Assembly (NCBI RefSeq): GCF_003710865.1
Contig: NZ_RHHO01000005.1
Span: 62,001 to 126,000 of the forward strand
Reading direction: 5' to 3'
From: Brevibacillus borstelensis
Lineage (GTDB): Bacteria; Bacillota; Bacilli; Brevibacillales; Brevibacillaceae
Length of the DNA: 64,000 bases
Below the pieces are notes generated by a model. That model did not search any database and was not told where the DNA came from. It was given only the letters and a program-made list of their open reading frames with translations. Numbering within the stretch: the stretch's first letter is position 1; each line of letters opens with the position of its first letter. Shown piece by piece: positions 8,830 through 17,574 of this stretch. A program made the position numbers and the translations under genes.

Positions 8830-8913
8830 GCTACCATCTCTCCTCTCCTTCCAAGAGTATATTCCTAATCTTATTATACACGAATGCCCGAGGGTGTGGC
8901 TGAAAAGTCGCGC

Positions 8914-9717
8914 TTACCTGGCAGGCGAAGCTTCACCCAGACTCACCCACACCCGTCCGCTAACCTCGCGAAGCTCCAAAGGAACGCCAAAGAAACCGCT
9001 CAGTACTTCTTTTGTCAATACATCCAATGATTGTCCAGCTCGCACGACCTGCCCTGCCTTTAACAGCAGGGTATGAGTAAAGCATGGCAGAATTTCCTCG
9101 ATATGGTGGGTCACATACAGTAAAGTGGGACCGTCCGACTGCTCGGCGACCCGTGCGATCATGGACAAAAGCTGTTCCCGTGCCAGCAGATCCAGGCCTG
9201 TACAAGGCTCGTCCAGGATCAGCAGGCGCGGAGAAGCCATCAAAGCACGGGCAATCAGGACTTTTTGCCGCTCCCCTTGGGATAGTGTCCGAAATGGCGA
9301 ATGACGCAAATGCCCGCAGCCAAACTCCTTCAGCAAGGCATCGGCCCGGTCAATATCCTCTGCCGACGGTTTTGTGTACAGCCCGATCGTAGCCTCGCGT
9401 CCGCTCAACACCACCCTCTCGGCAGTCTCATTCTCATGCAGTTGAGACATCAGCGAGGAACTGACCCAGCCGATTGATTTGCGCATGTCGCGCAGGTCCA
9501 CTTCGCCGTATCGGTGACCCAATACAGACACTTGCCCCTTTGTCGGCCAAGTATAGCCGCAAATAAGATTGAGCAGGCTCGTTTTACCTGAACCATTTTG
9601 GCCGACCAGACACCAGTGCTCCCCTTTTTTTACCTGCCAATGAATATGGCGCAAAATATGTTTCTCTTCTCTCTGCCAGGAAACATCGCTGATATCGATG
9701 ACGAATTGATCTAGCAT
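8914..9717 (-). CDS. ylmA: ABC transporter ATP-binding protein, YlmA-like
   Basis: A 267-residue single ATPase domain. Walker A is GQNGSGKT (39-46), the signature LSQGERQ (145-151), and Walker B LLILDEP (165-171), followed by an H-loop YVTHH. Overall it resembles YlmA/PhnC-like ATPases such as ModF half, which are encoded without a membrane partner; no permease gene is adjacent here. Its transport substrate is unknown, and a non-transport role is possible. The helical segment between Walker A and signature is normal in length, and all ATPase residues are present, so it should be active. Confidence 0.83.
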   Translation of the reverse strand: MLDQFVIDISDVSWQREEKHILRHIHWQVKKGEHWCLVGQNGSGKTSLLNLICGYTWPTKGQVSVLGHRYGEVDLRDMRKSIGWVSSSLMSQLHENETAERVVLSGREATIGLYTKPSAEDIDRADALLKEFGCGHLRHSPFRTLSQGERQKVLIARALMASPRLLILDEPCTGLDLLAREQLLSMIARVAEQSDGPTLLYVTHHIEEILPCFTHTLLLKAGQVVRAGQSLDVLTKEVLSGFFGVPLELREVSGRVWVSLGEASPAR

Positions 9718-9794
9718 GTCCCCTCACTCCTCCCTATACTCCAATTGAAACGATTACTACGAGTATACATGGAGTTCAGAAAAATGGCACGAGT

Positions 9795-12347
9795 TCAATT
9801 GTTCACGACAGTCTGCTTCTTCAAAAGTTCCTCCGCCTGCTTGGCCGGCACCGGCTTGCTGAACAGATATCCCTGCATTTCGTCACACCCTCGCTCTGCA
9901 AGGAACTGCCGCTGTTCCTCCGTTTCCACCCCTTCTCCCAGCACCTGCAGCCCCAGGCTGTGCGCCATCACGATAATCGAGGAAGCGATCGCCGCATCAT
10001 CTGCTCGGCTCGGGATTCCCCGGATAAACGACTGGTCGATCTTCAAACGCTTGATCGGGAAATGTTTGAGGTAACTGAGCGATGAATAGCCTGTTCCAAA
10101 ATCATCCATGGATACTTGAATGCCTACCTTATGCAACTCCCGGAAGGTCTCAATGACGCGGTCGACGCTGTGCATTGCAATGCTCTCCGTAATTTCCAGC
10201 TCAAGGCATTCCGCAGCAAGGCCGCTCGTTTCCAAAACGCTCTTTACCTTGTCTACGATCTCTTCCTGATAAAACTGTGCCGCCGATAGATTGACAGCCA
10301 CGCGGACCTTGGGCGCCCCCGCTTCCTGCCAGCTTTTATTTTGCCGGCAAGCCGTCTCCAGAACCCACTCCCCAATCGGAATAATCAATCCCGTTTCCTC
10401 GGCCAGCGGGATAAACACTCCCGGAGAAATCACTCCCTGCTCCGGATGATTCCAGCGGATCAACGCCTCCATCCCTACAATCCTGCCCGTTTTTGTCTCA
10501 ATCTGCGGCTGGTAGTAGAGCTCGAGCTCGTTGCGTTCCAATGCATGGTGAAGGGCATTTTCCAAGGCGAGGCGCTCCGGGGTAAGGGTATTCATCTCTT
10601 CTTTGTACAATTGGTAGTGATTGCCGCCAAGACGCTTTGCTTTGTACATCGCAACATCGGCAAGCTTGATCAGCGTTTGGGGATCTGTCCCGTCCTTTGG
10701 AAAAAGACTAACCCCGATGCTGACCGTCGTAAACAGTTCATGCCCATTGATGAAAAAAGGCTGGGACATCTCTGCGATAAGCGATGAGGATATGCGCATG
10801 ACTGTATTGACATGGTCTATTTCTGAAAGCATGATGACAAATTCATCTCCGCCAAAACGGGCAACGCTATACTTTCCTTCTATGCACTTCTGAATCCGCT
10901 CGGCAGCGCTTTTCAGCAGCTCATCTCCGATCCCGTGACCCAAGGAATCGTTAATTGTTTTAAACCGGTCAAGATCCACAAACAAAACCGCGCCCAGCAT
11001 TTTTTTCTCCCGAGCCTCTCTAATCGCTTCAGCCAACTGCTTCTCCAGCAAAAAACGGTTTGGCAGGTCGGTAATGTTGTCGAAGAAAGCGAGCTTCTCA
11101 ATGGTCTCCTCCGCTTTTTTGCTGTCCGTGATGTCCCGAAAGGCCGTTACAGCTCCGATCACCTGATTGTCCTCGATAATGGGAGAGGTGATATAGGCCA
11201 CAGGAAAGGAAGAGCGGTCTTTTCGGAAAAACATCGCGTCTTCTACACGCCGTTTCTTTCCGTTTGCGAGTACCTGCAAAATGGGACTTGTCTCGTATGC
11301 AACCGCTCCGTCGCAGGGTGGCTTGTACTGGGCAATCCAGCGGATATCCCGGCCGAGCAACTCTTCCTTCATCCAGGACAGCAAGCGTTCCGCCTCCGGA
11401 TTGACAAATGTGATGCTGCCCGCGCGGTCGACGACGATGACTCCTTCTCCAAGCGTGTTCGTGATCGTTTTCAACTGCTTTTCACTTTTGCTCAATGCGA
11501 GCTCTGCCTCGCGACGGCGGCGAAAGGGCTCTTCGATCGTGGAGACATAGATCGCCTTCATAATGGTGTAGTACCCGCAAAATTTGAATACATGCCCCAT
11601 GATGGTATACCAGTCATCTCCAGTCTGATTCTGGGTGAAGACGAGACCGCCGAGCATGAGATAAACAGAGGCAGTGGCAAATCTCAGCATAGTCGGGTTT
11701 TTGTCTCGGCGATAAAGCAGCGCAAAAAGAACGGCCCCGGCGAGGTTGAAGAACGAAGCTGCATATTCCATTCCTGCCTTCAGCAAAGTCACTTCCTGCT
11801 GCTCTGTGATAAGAAGCGGCAGGCGCTCCGATTGCGTGCCGAGCCATGTAAAAATGAGAATGAGAAGCAGAATCACGAAGCTGAATACGGGCTTTCTTTG
11901 ATATACGCTGATCTCCTTGTCCTTGGTCGATAAAATGACGAGGATAAAGATTGAACAAATGAAACGGGACAAAACCCAACACCACGTCGCTTTCTGAACG
12001 GAGCTTTCGCCTCCAAAAAAAGACAGCCCTTGGTAATTGATCGTGTGCTGCAAATCCAACACGCCGACAACCAGGAACAGGGCGCCGATCAAAAGGCGAT
12101 GACGGGACATCGTCACTGGAAACAGCATCCATCCCTGAAACGCAATCGAAATGGCCACCATAATGCTGAAAAACTCGAGCATGCGGTACAACGATTGAAC
12201 TTCTTCAGACGTCATCGTCATAGAAAAAGGTATCTCCACCAGGGAAACCAGTATAAACAAGGCGATAGCCAGAACGGCATACACCATCGTCTTCCTCTCA
12301 ATATCAACTGGCCATACATCGGCCGATTTCTTTACCTGTTGTTGCAT
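9795..12347 (-). CDS. MASE3-PAS-GGDEF-EAL cyclic-di-GMP enzyme
   Basis: An 850-residue membrane protein. Residues 20-270 hold about seven membrane segments with the MASE3-type sensor pattern (GVLDLQHTINYQGLSFFG, FKFCGYYTIMKAIYVSTIEEPF). A PAS domain (about 290-410) is followed by a GGDEF domain with intact GGDEF at 499-503 and no RxxD inhibitory site, and an EAL domain beginning at about 590 with EAL (627-629), VNLSAAQF, ELEITES, MDDFGTGYSSL, KIDQSFIRG and GEGVETEEQ. All phosphodiesterase metal ligands seem present, so it may both make and degrade c-di-GMP. It lies 71 bp downstream of a PAS-GGDEF gene on the same strand, probably one transcript. Confidence 0.92.
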   Translation of the reverse strand: MQQQVKKSADVWPVDIERKTMVYAVLAIALFILVSLVEIPFSMTMTSEEVQSLYRMLEFFSIMVAISIAFQGWMLFPVTMSRHRLLIGALFLVVGVLDLQHTINYQGLSFFGGESSVQKATWCWVLSRFICSIFILVILSTKDKEISVYQRKPVFSFVILLLILIFTWLGTQSERLPLLITEQQEVTLLKAGMEYAASFFNLAGAVLFALLYRRDKNPTMLRFATASVYLMLGGLVFTQNQTGDDWYTIMGHVFKFCGYYTIMKAIYVSTIEEPFRRRREAELALSKSEKQLKTITNTLGEGVIVVDRAGSITFVNPEAERLLSWMKEELLGRDIRWIAQYKPPCDGAVAYETSPILQVLANGKKRRVEDAMFFRKDRSSFPVAYITSPIIEDNQVIGAVTAFRDITDSKKAEETIEKLAFFDNITDLPNRFLLEKQLAEAIREAREKKMLGAVLFVDLDRFKTINDSLGHGIGDELLKSAAERIQKCIEGKYSVARFGGDEFVIMLSEIDHVNTVMRISSSLIAEMSQPFFINGHELFTTVSIGVSLFPKDGTDPQTLIKLADVAMYKAKRLGGNHYQLYKEEMNTLTPERLALENALHHALERNELELYYQPQIETKTGRIVGMEALIRWNHPEQGVISPGVFIPLAEETGLIIPIGEWVLETACRQNKSWQEAGAPKVRVAVNLSAAQFYQEEIVDKVKSVLETSGLAAECLELEITESIAMHSVDRVIETFRELHKVGIQVSMDDFGTGYSSLSYLKHFPIKRLKIDQSFIRGIPSRADDAAIASSIIVMAHSLGLQVLGEGVETEEQRQFLAERGCDEMQGYLFSKPVPAKQAEELLKKQTVVNN

Positions 12348-12418
12348 ACCTTCACCCCAATACCAAACCTGCGCTATACTTGCGATTCCTGTTCACGTTT
12401 CACATCCGTGAAAAAAGA

Positions 12419-13348
12419 CTACTTTCTTTTCCCCTTTTCCTGATACATCGAAAAGTTTGCCCGTTTAAGCAGTGCTTTCAGGTCACCCCCGTCATCCGGG
12501 TATATACTGATTCCGGTACTGCCCGAAACCGCAATCTCGGTCTGATCAATGATAAAGGGCGACTCGAGTAAGCGAATGAGATCATCTGCCACTTTTTCTG
12601 CTTCCCGCTTTGAAGAAAGGTTCGGAAGCAAAATGTTAAACTCATCCCCTGCCATCCGGGAGACCGTTACTCCCTCCTGAAAATGACCCTGAAGACGTTT
12701 GGCGACTGCTTGGATTAATTGGTCCCCTACATCATGCCCGAATGTGTCGTTAACGTGTTTAAAGCCGTTTAAATCGAGAAAGAGCAGCGCGAAAAAAGTA
12801 TGCTCCTTCTGAGCCACTCTGATCTGTTCCTCTACTTTCTGCTGAAACAGCAATCGATTCGGCAGTCCGGTCAGGTAGTCATGATACGCATAGTACTTGA
12901 TTTTTTCCTGGTGCTTCTTCTGTTCCGTAATATCACTGAAAGCCGCCGTATAGTACTGAATGTCGCCATTCTCCCCACGAACGGCACGTATGCTGATGTA
13001 TTCAAGAAACAGCTCGCCAGTCTTGCGCCGATTCCAGATCTCGCCTTGAAATTCTCCTTCTTTGGTCAATTTGTCCCACATTCTTTGATAAAAATGCGGA
13101 TGATGACGCCCGGAGCTTAAAAGACGCGGATTTTTTCCTACGATCTCTTCTTTGGAGAAGCCTGTCACCTCACAAAAAGCTTGATTGACGAGCAAGACCG
13201 TTCCATTCGCATTGGTTAAAAGAAGTGGATTTGGCGCTGTTTCAAAAGCAATCGCTACGAGATATAATAGCTCCTCATCCTGCCGGATCGTGCTGATCGA
13301 TTTCCGGCCCGTCTCGAACCCACCCGGCCATTTCTGGTCACCTTTCAT
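12419..13348 (-). CDS. PAS-GGDEF diguanylate cyclase (AGDEF variant)
   Basis: A 309-residue soluble protein. A PAS domain spans about 25-145 (ETAPNPLLLTNANGTVLLVNQAFCEVTGF ... AAFSDITEQKK), followed by a GGDEF domain from about 150. The signature reads AGDEF (233-237) in place of GGDEF; the first glycine is the most tolerant position and AGDEF enzymes are often active, so it may still produce c-di-GMP. There is no RxxD inhibitory site. The ATG at 13348 follows AGGAGGGGG. It sits between the two GGDEF-EAL genes on the same strand, upstream of the MASE3 gene by 71 bp. Confidence 0.88.
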   Translation of the reverse strand: MKGDQKWPGGFETGRKSISTIRQDEELLYLVAIAFETAPNPLLLTNANGTVLLVNQAFCEVTGFSKEEIVGKNPRLLSSGRHHPHFYQRMWDKLTKEGEFQGEIWNRRKTGELFLEYISIRAVRGENGDIQYYTAAFSDITEQKKHQEKIKYYAYHDYLTGLPNRLLFQQKVEEQIRVAQKEHTFFALLFLDLNGFKHVNDTFGHDVGDQLIQAVAKRLQGHFQEGVTVSRMAGDEFNILLPNLSSKREAEKVADDLIRLLESPFIIDQTEIAVSGSTGISIYPDDGGDLKALLKRANFSMYQEKGKRK

Positions 13349-13538
13349 GCTCCCCCTCCTTTCTCTCTCGAACATAATCTGTGTATATGGTCTCGATCAT
13401 CAGATGGGCCGACAGCTTGACTGTTTCTTTTTTCCTATTCCCTCTTTCCTCCCGAACATAACCTATCTTCACAAAAATACCAAATTTCGACAATAACCTA
13501 CACGATATTGTCAAATTCTCAGAAAAGCGAACTGGCAT

Positions 13539-13571
13539 AAAAATAGCCTGGCATCTAGCTGATACCAGGCT
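13539..13571 (-). terminator. Terminator after MHYT-GGDEF-EAL gene
   Basis: On the minus strand AGCCTGGTATC / GATGCCAGGCT forms an 11-bp stem with one mismatch, followed by ATTTTTAT. It overlaps the stop codon and separates this gene from the next c-di-GMP gene. Confidence 0.85.
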
Positions 13572-15981
13572 TCGAGAACTTTTCTTTCAAATAGCTTTCC
13601 ATATCTTCCTTTGTCAGCGGATGGCTGAAGAAAAATCCTTGTACCTCCTCACACATCTGCTCCTGCAAAAAATCGAGCTCGTCTGAAGTCTCTACCCCTT
13701 CAGCGATTACGTGCAAATCCAGATTTTTGGCCATCGAGATGATCGTCGCGACGATTGCTCTATTGCCTGGACTTTTTTTCAGGTCACGAATAAAGGAGCG
13801 ATCGATTTTCAGCCTGTCCAACGGAAAATCTTTCAGGTAGGAGAGAGAGCTGTAGCCTGTCCCGAAATCATCGATTGCAATGTGCACTCCCAGTTTTTTC
13901 AAATCATAGAGGGTTTGCGTCGCCCGCTGCACGTCGATCATCGTACTTTCTGTTACTTCCAGCTCTAAATATTCGGGTTGCATGCCGGTCTCCCGCAAAA
14001 TTCCCTCAACTGTCTGAACAAAATCCTTTTTTAAAAATTGACGGGCGGACAAATTGACGGCAACGCGAACCGGCGCATACCCCATTTCCTGCCATTCTCT
14101 GTTTTGTTTGCACGCTGTCCGCAGGACCCATTCCCCTATTGGAACAATCAGCCCCGTTTCTTCTGCAATCGTAATAAACTGATCCGGAGGAATAACGCCA
14201 CGCTTCGGATGATTCCATCTGACGAGCGCCTCCATACCTGACAATTTCTTGTTTGTGACATTGACTTGCGGCTGGTAATAGACCAGCAATTCGTTGCGAA
14301 CCAAAGCGCGATTCAGTTCGTTTTGCAGGTACATCCTCTCCGATGCCGCCTTCTGCATATGGGCCGAGTATTTGTGATAGGCGTTTTTGCCTCGTTCCTT
14401 GGCCGAGTACATGGCAGTATCTGCCGTCTTCATCAATGTCTGATAGTCATTCCCGTCCTCTGGAAAACGCGAGATTCCGATACTGGTCGTAATATACAGC
14501 TCATGCCCCTCGATCAAAAAGGGCTGCTCGATGATCCGGATCAATTGATCCGCCATCTGTATCAGCTCGCTCTCTGGCACCTCCGGCATCAAGACAATAA
14601 ATTCATCGCCGCCGAGTCGCCCTACGATACCCGATTCTCCGACGCAGTTGACGATCCGATGCGTCGCTTCTCGCAAAAGCAGATCGCCAAAGTCATGTCC
14701 CAAAGAGTCATTGATCAGCTTAAAGCGGTCCAAGTCGAGAAACATCACAGTGACAGTCTGTTCACGATTCTTTGCATTCCGGATCGCTTTTTCAAGCTGT
14801 TCTTCGATAAATCGCCGGTTGGGCAAACCCGTCAATGCATCGTGGTAAGCCAGGTAATTGATTTTGGATTCAGCCTGCCTTTGCTCGGTTACATCGCGGG
14901 CAATAAAAAACACGCCTGCCGCCTCTCCGTCTATGATAATGGGAACATTGGTCATATGCAGGATGACTTGCTTTTCCGGCTCGGGATACAGCTTTACCTC
15001 GTATGTATTGGCTCCTCCGAGAACGGCCTGCAAAAAATGTTTCCGAATCATCTCCGCATCCGCTTGGTCACACATGTCCACGAAGTCTGAAAGCGAAAGC
15101 AATTCCCTGCCCGTCAGCTCCTTGGCAGCAGGATTCATGCCAATCAATTGGCCGTTCACACCATACGATATGACACCATCCCGGTTGTACTCGAACAACG
15201 ATTTGTACCGCTGGTCGCTCTCCATCATCCGCAATGTCTTGGTCATCAAGAGCTTTTCTACATATACCGATAACAGCGTAATCCCGAGTATGATCAGAGT
15301 TGCTATCCCGATCGCATAAGCCAGCCAGATCGTGCTGACAGCCGAGGATGGCGACGGATGATGATTGCCATGCGTTACAAACGAGGTGGCCAGCATACCT
15401 GTGTAGTGCATTCCAGCAACTGCAGCCCCCATCACCATGCCAGCCAGTATTTTCAGTCCTATTCCGCGGACGTCTCCTGCTTTTCGCAAACGATACGTAA
15501 TCATCAGCGCAACAGCAGATACGAGGACAGCAACGAGGATGGAGATCGCGAACAAAACCGGATCGTAAACGATTTGCGCATCCAACCTCATCGCGCTCAT
15601 CCCGACGTAGTGCATCAAGGCTATCCCTGTTCCCATGAACAGCGAGCCGATTGCCAGCCGTTTTTTGGACATGTGTTTGCTGCTGACCACATGCAAGGCG
15701 ATACCTGATGCGCACATCGCAAATAGGATGGAAATCAAAACGATCCAGAAATCGTAATCAACATGAATCGGCAGATGCAGAGCAAGCATTGCGATAAAAT
15801 GCATTGCCCAGATTCCCAATCCCATCGCGCCTGCTCCGGCCATTAGCCAAATTCTCTGAATGTTTCCCCGAGAATGACTGACGCGTCCACCGAGATCCAA
15901 TGCCGTGTAGGAAGCCAAAACAGCGATAAAATAGGACAGGATGACTAAACCAATGCTGTACGATTGTGATAACGTATTCAT
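13555..15981 (-). CDS. MHYT-PAS-GGDEF-EAL cyclic-di-GMP enzyme
   Basis: An 808-residue membrane protein. The N-terminal ~240 residues form an MHYT sensor domain of about seven helices, with the three repeats AMHFIAM (59-65), LMHYVGM (122-128) and GMHYTGM (190-196); these are proposed to bind copper and sense a diatomic gas. A PAS domain (about 258-370), a GGDEF domain with intact GGDEF (457-461) and an EAL domain (EAL 584-586, VNLSARQF, ELEVTES, IDDFGTGYSSL, KIDRSFIRD, AEGVET) follow. No RxxD inhibitory site is seen. Similar proteins include B. subtilis-type YkoW. Ribosome site GAGGGG precedes the ATG. Confidence 0.92.
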   Translation of the reverse strand: MNTLSQSYSIGLVILSYFIAVLASYTALDLGGRVSHSRGNIQRIWLMAGAGAMGLGIWAMHFIAMLALHLPIHVDYDFWIVLISILFAMCASGIALHVVSSKHMSKKRLAIGSLFMGTGIALMHYVGMSAMRLDAQIVYDPVLFAISILVAVLVSAVALMITYRLRKAGDVRGIGLKILAGMVMGAAVAGMHYTGMLATSFVTHGNHHPSPSSAVSTIWLAYAIGIATLIILGITLLSVYVEKLLMTKTLRMMESDQRYKSLFEYNRDGVISYGVNGQLIGMNPAAKELTGRELLSLSDFVDMCDQADAEMIRKHFLQAVLGGANTYEVKLYPEPEKQVILHMTNVPIIIDGEAAGVFFIARDVTEQRQAESKINYLAYHDALTGLPNRRFIEEQLEKAIRNAKNREQTVTVMFLDLDRFKLINDSLGHDFGDLLLREATHRIVNCVGESGIVGRLGGDEFIVLMPEVPESELIQMADQLIRIIEQPFLIEGHELYITTSIGISRFPEDGNDYQTLMKTADTAMYSAKERGKNAYHKYSAHMQKAASERMYLQNELNRALVRNELLVYYQPQVNVTNKKLSGMEALVRWNHPKRGVIPPDQFITIAEETGLIVPIGEWVLRTACKQNREWQEMGYAPVRVAVNLSARQFLKKDFVQTVEGILRETGMQPEYLELEVTESTMIDVQRATQTLYDLKKLGVHIAIDDFGTGYSSLSYLKDFPLDRLKIDRSFIRDLKKSPGNRAIVATIISMAKNLDLHVIAEGVETSDELDFLQEQMCEEVQGFFFSHPLTKEDMESYLKEKFSKPGIS

Positions 15982-16050
15982 AAATACCCCTCGAGCACGG
16001 ATGAAATGACTTCCTCATCTTATAGCTTTTTCCTCCCTATCGCAATATAA

Positions 16051-16088
16051 GAAAAAGCAGCCCTTCCCCAAATACCAGGAAGGGCTGC
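16051..16088 (-). terminator. Terminator after carboxymuconolactone decarboxylase-like gene
   Basis: On the minus strand GCAGCCCTTCC / GGAAGGGCTGC forms a perfect 11-bp stem with a 10-nt loop and a TTTTTCTT tail. Confidence 0.92.
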
Positions 16089-16098
16089 AAAGGGATGT

Positions 16099-16443
16099 TT
16101 ACTGAATCCCCTGATTCTTTTCCTCCATTACTTCCTGGATCAAAATGACACCGTGAGAGAGTGTCGTTCCTCCGCCAAACGCCCCTGCAACTGCGACCGT
16201 TTCCGCGATTTCCTGCTTGGATACGCCTTCTTCCAACAACGCTTCCAGGTGAAACACGATGCAGTGTTCATTTCCGGCGTACAAGGCAATCGCCAAGGCT
16301 GCCAGGTGTTTCTGCTTGGAAGACAGCGTACCGGAAGAAAAACACTTGCTGGTGAAATCGTTATACGCCTGCAGTGCGTCCGGCATCATTTGGCCAAATG
16401 CCTGCAGACCTTCTCGATACTGTTCCGCTAAATAATGCTCCAT
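16099..16443 (-). CDS. Carboxymuconolactone decarboxylase-family protein
   Basis: A 114-residue all-helical protein of the CMD/AhpD family. The core GNEHCIVFHLEALLEEGVSKQEIAETVAVAGAFGGG matches the family, with one Cys and the conserved His; the first cysteine of the CxxC found in redox-active AhpD is replaced (EHC), so a disulfide reductase role is doubtful. The precise reaction is unknown. The gene stands alone, with AGGAGGA before the ATG and its own terminator. Confidence 0.82.
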   Translation of the reverse strand: MEHYLAEQYREGLQAFGQMMPDALQAYNDFTSKCFSSGTLSSKQKHLAALAIALYAGNEHCIVFHLEALLEEGVSKQEIAETVAVAGAFGGGTTLSHGVILIQEVMEEKNQGIQ

Positions 16444-16567
16444 GGTCGTCTCCTCCTGATGGAATATCGCTGTTAGCTTCCCACCAAAAGGAAACGCTCA
16501 TGCACGCCCGCAAGCTCGTTTCGGGGAAATACTAGGAGTAAGCCTAAACCGAAATGGAGGGTTCCGG

Positions 16568-17494
16568 ATGATACGACTTGGGTATGCATGCATCCGTCTG
16601 GACAGCCCGAACAATCCCAATAAGAAAACGACGGTAGCTCAGGTTCAAAAGCTCTCGCCGGATGCGAGACTAAAAAAGCTGAGGCAAGTTTTGCAAACCA
16701 ACTTTTTTAACCTGATGGACCTGCTTGCTTACAATGTAGAGAATCGTATTTTTCTCTACCGGCTCCCTTCCGAGTTCGTGCCGCTGGCCACCCACAAGGT
16801 TACGGAGGATTGGGATTGGGCCAAGGAGTTTAGCTGGGATTTCGACAAGGCCGGTGCCTATATAAAAAAGCACGGCATCCGCATGACCTCGCATCCTGGC
16901 CACTACAGTATTTTGAATACAGACAATCCGAAAGTGCTGAAAGCAACGATTGCGGATTTCTCCTACCATGCCCGCGTTTTCGATCTGATGGGCCTCGACG
17001 ACAACTCCGTCCTGGTTACCCATGTAGGCGGTGTCTACAACGACAAAGAAGCCTCGCTTCAACGCTTCGCCGATCAGTTCGAGCTGCTCCCAGAGAACGT
17101 AAAGCGCAGGCTGGTCGTAGAGAATGATGACACCTCCTTTTCCATGATCGACGTGCTGACACTCTGTGAGCGGATTGGCATCCCGATGGTACTGGATGTC
17201 CATCACCACGACTGTCTCAACAATGGCGAAGATCTGTTTGAATACATTCCCCGAATACTCAAAACGTGGGGCACGCGAACTCCGAAGATGCACTTTTCCT
17301 CTCCAAAATCGGAAAGCGATTTTCGTTCCCATGCAGATAAGATCGATCCGGTGAAGTTCATCGAATGGGTCACAAAGCTCAGCGACTACGACATCGATGT
17401 GATGCTCGAATGCAAAAATAAAGATGACGCTCTTCGCACATTGCGGCGGGACATGCAAAAGGCGGGCATTTCACCCGAAGGTCTGCCTGTTTGA
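16568..17494 (+). CDS. uvsE: UV DNA damage endonuclease UvsE
   Basis: A 308-residue UVDE-type TIM-barrel endonuclease that nicks DNA 5' to cyclobutane dimers, 6-4 photoproducts and other lesions. Family signatures are MIRLGYACI at the start, RMTSHPGHYSILNT, VTHVGGVYNDK, LVVENDD, VLDVHHHDC and PKMHFSSPK, which supply the metal-binding His, Glu and Asp residues. Length is normal for the Bacillales proteins. GGAGGG precedes the ATG by seven bases. Together with SASP and SplB in the same window it fits a spore former equipped for UV survival. Confidence 0.93.
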   Translation: MIRLGYACIRLDSPNNPNKKTTVAQVQKLSPDARLKKLRQVLQTNFFNLMDLLAYNVENRIFLYRLPSEFVPLATHKVTEDWDWAKEFSWDFDKAGAYIKKHGIRMTSHPGHYSILNTDNPKVLKATIADFSYHARVFDLMGLDDNSVLVTHVGGVYNDKEASLQRFADQFELLPENVKRRLVVENDDTSFSMIDVLTLCERIGIPMVLDVHHHDCLNNGEDLFEYIPRILKTWGTRTPKMHFSSPKSESDFRSHADKIDPVKFIEWVTKLSDYDIDVMLECKNKDDALRTLRRDMQKAGISPEGLPV

Positions 17495-17526
17495 GAAAGC
17501 AACAACCTCTGCCCGCAGGCTTATGC

Positions 17527-17563
17527 ATAAAAAAATGACGCTGCTCACAGCAAGCAGCGTCAT
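17527..17563 (-). terminator. Terminator after PSPN-repeat gene
   Basis: Perfect 11-bp stem ATGACGCTGCT / AGCAGCGTCAT with a 7-nt loop; on the minus strand it is followed by TTTTTTATGC. Confidence 0.9.
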
Positions 17564-17574
17564 TGCGTATGCTG

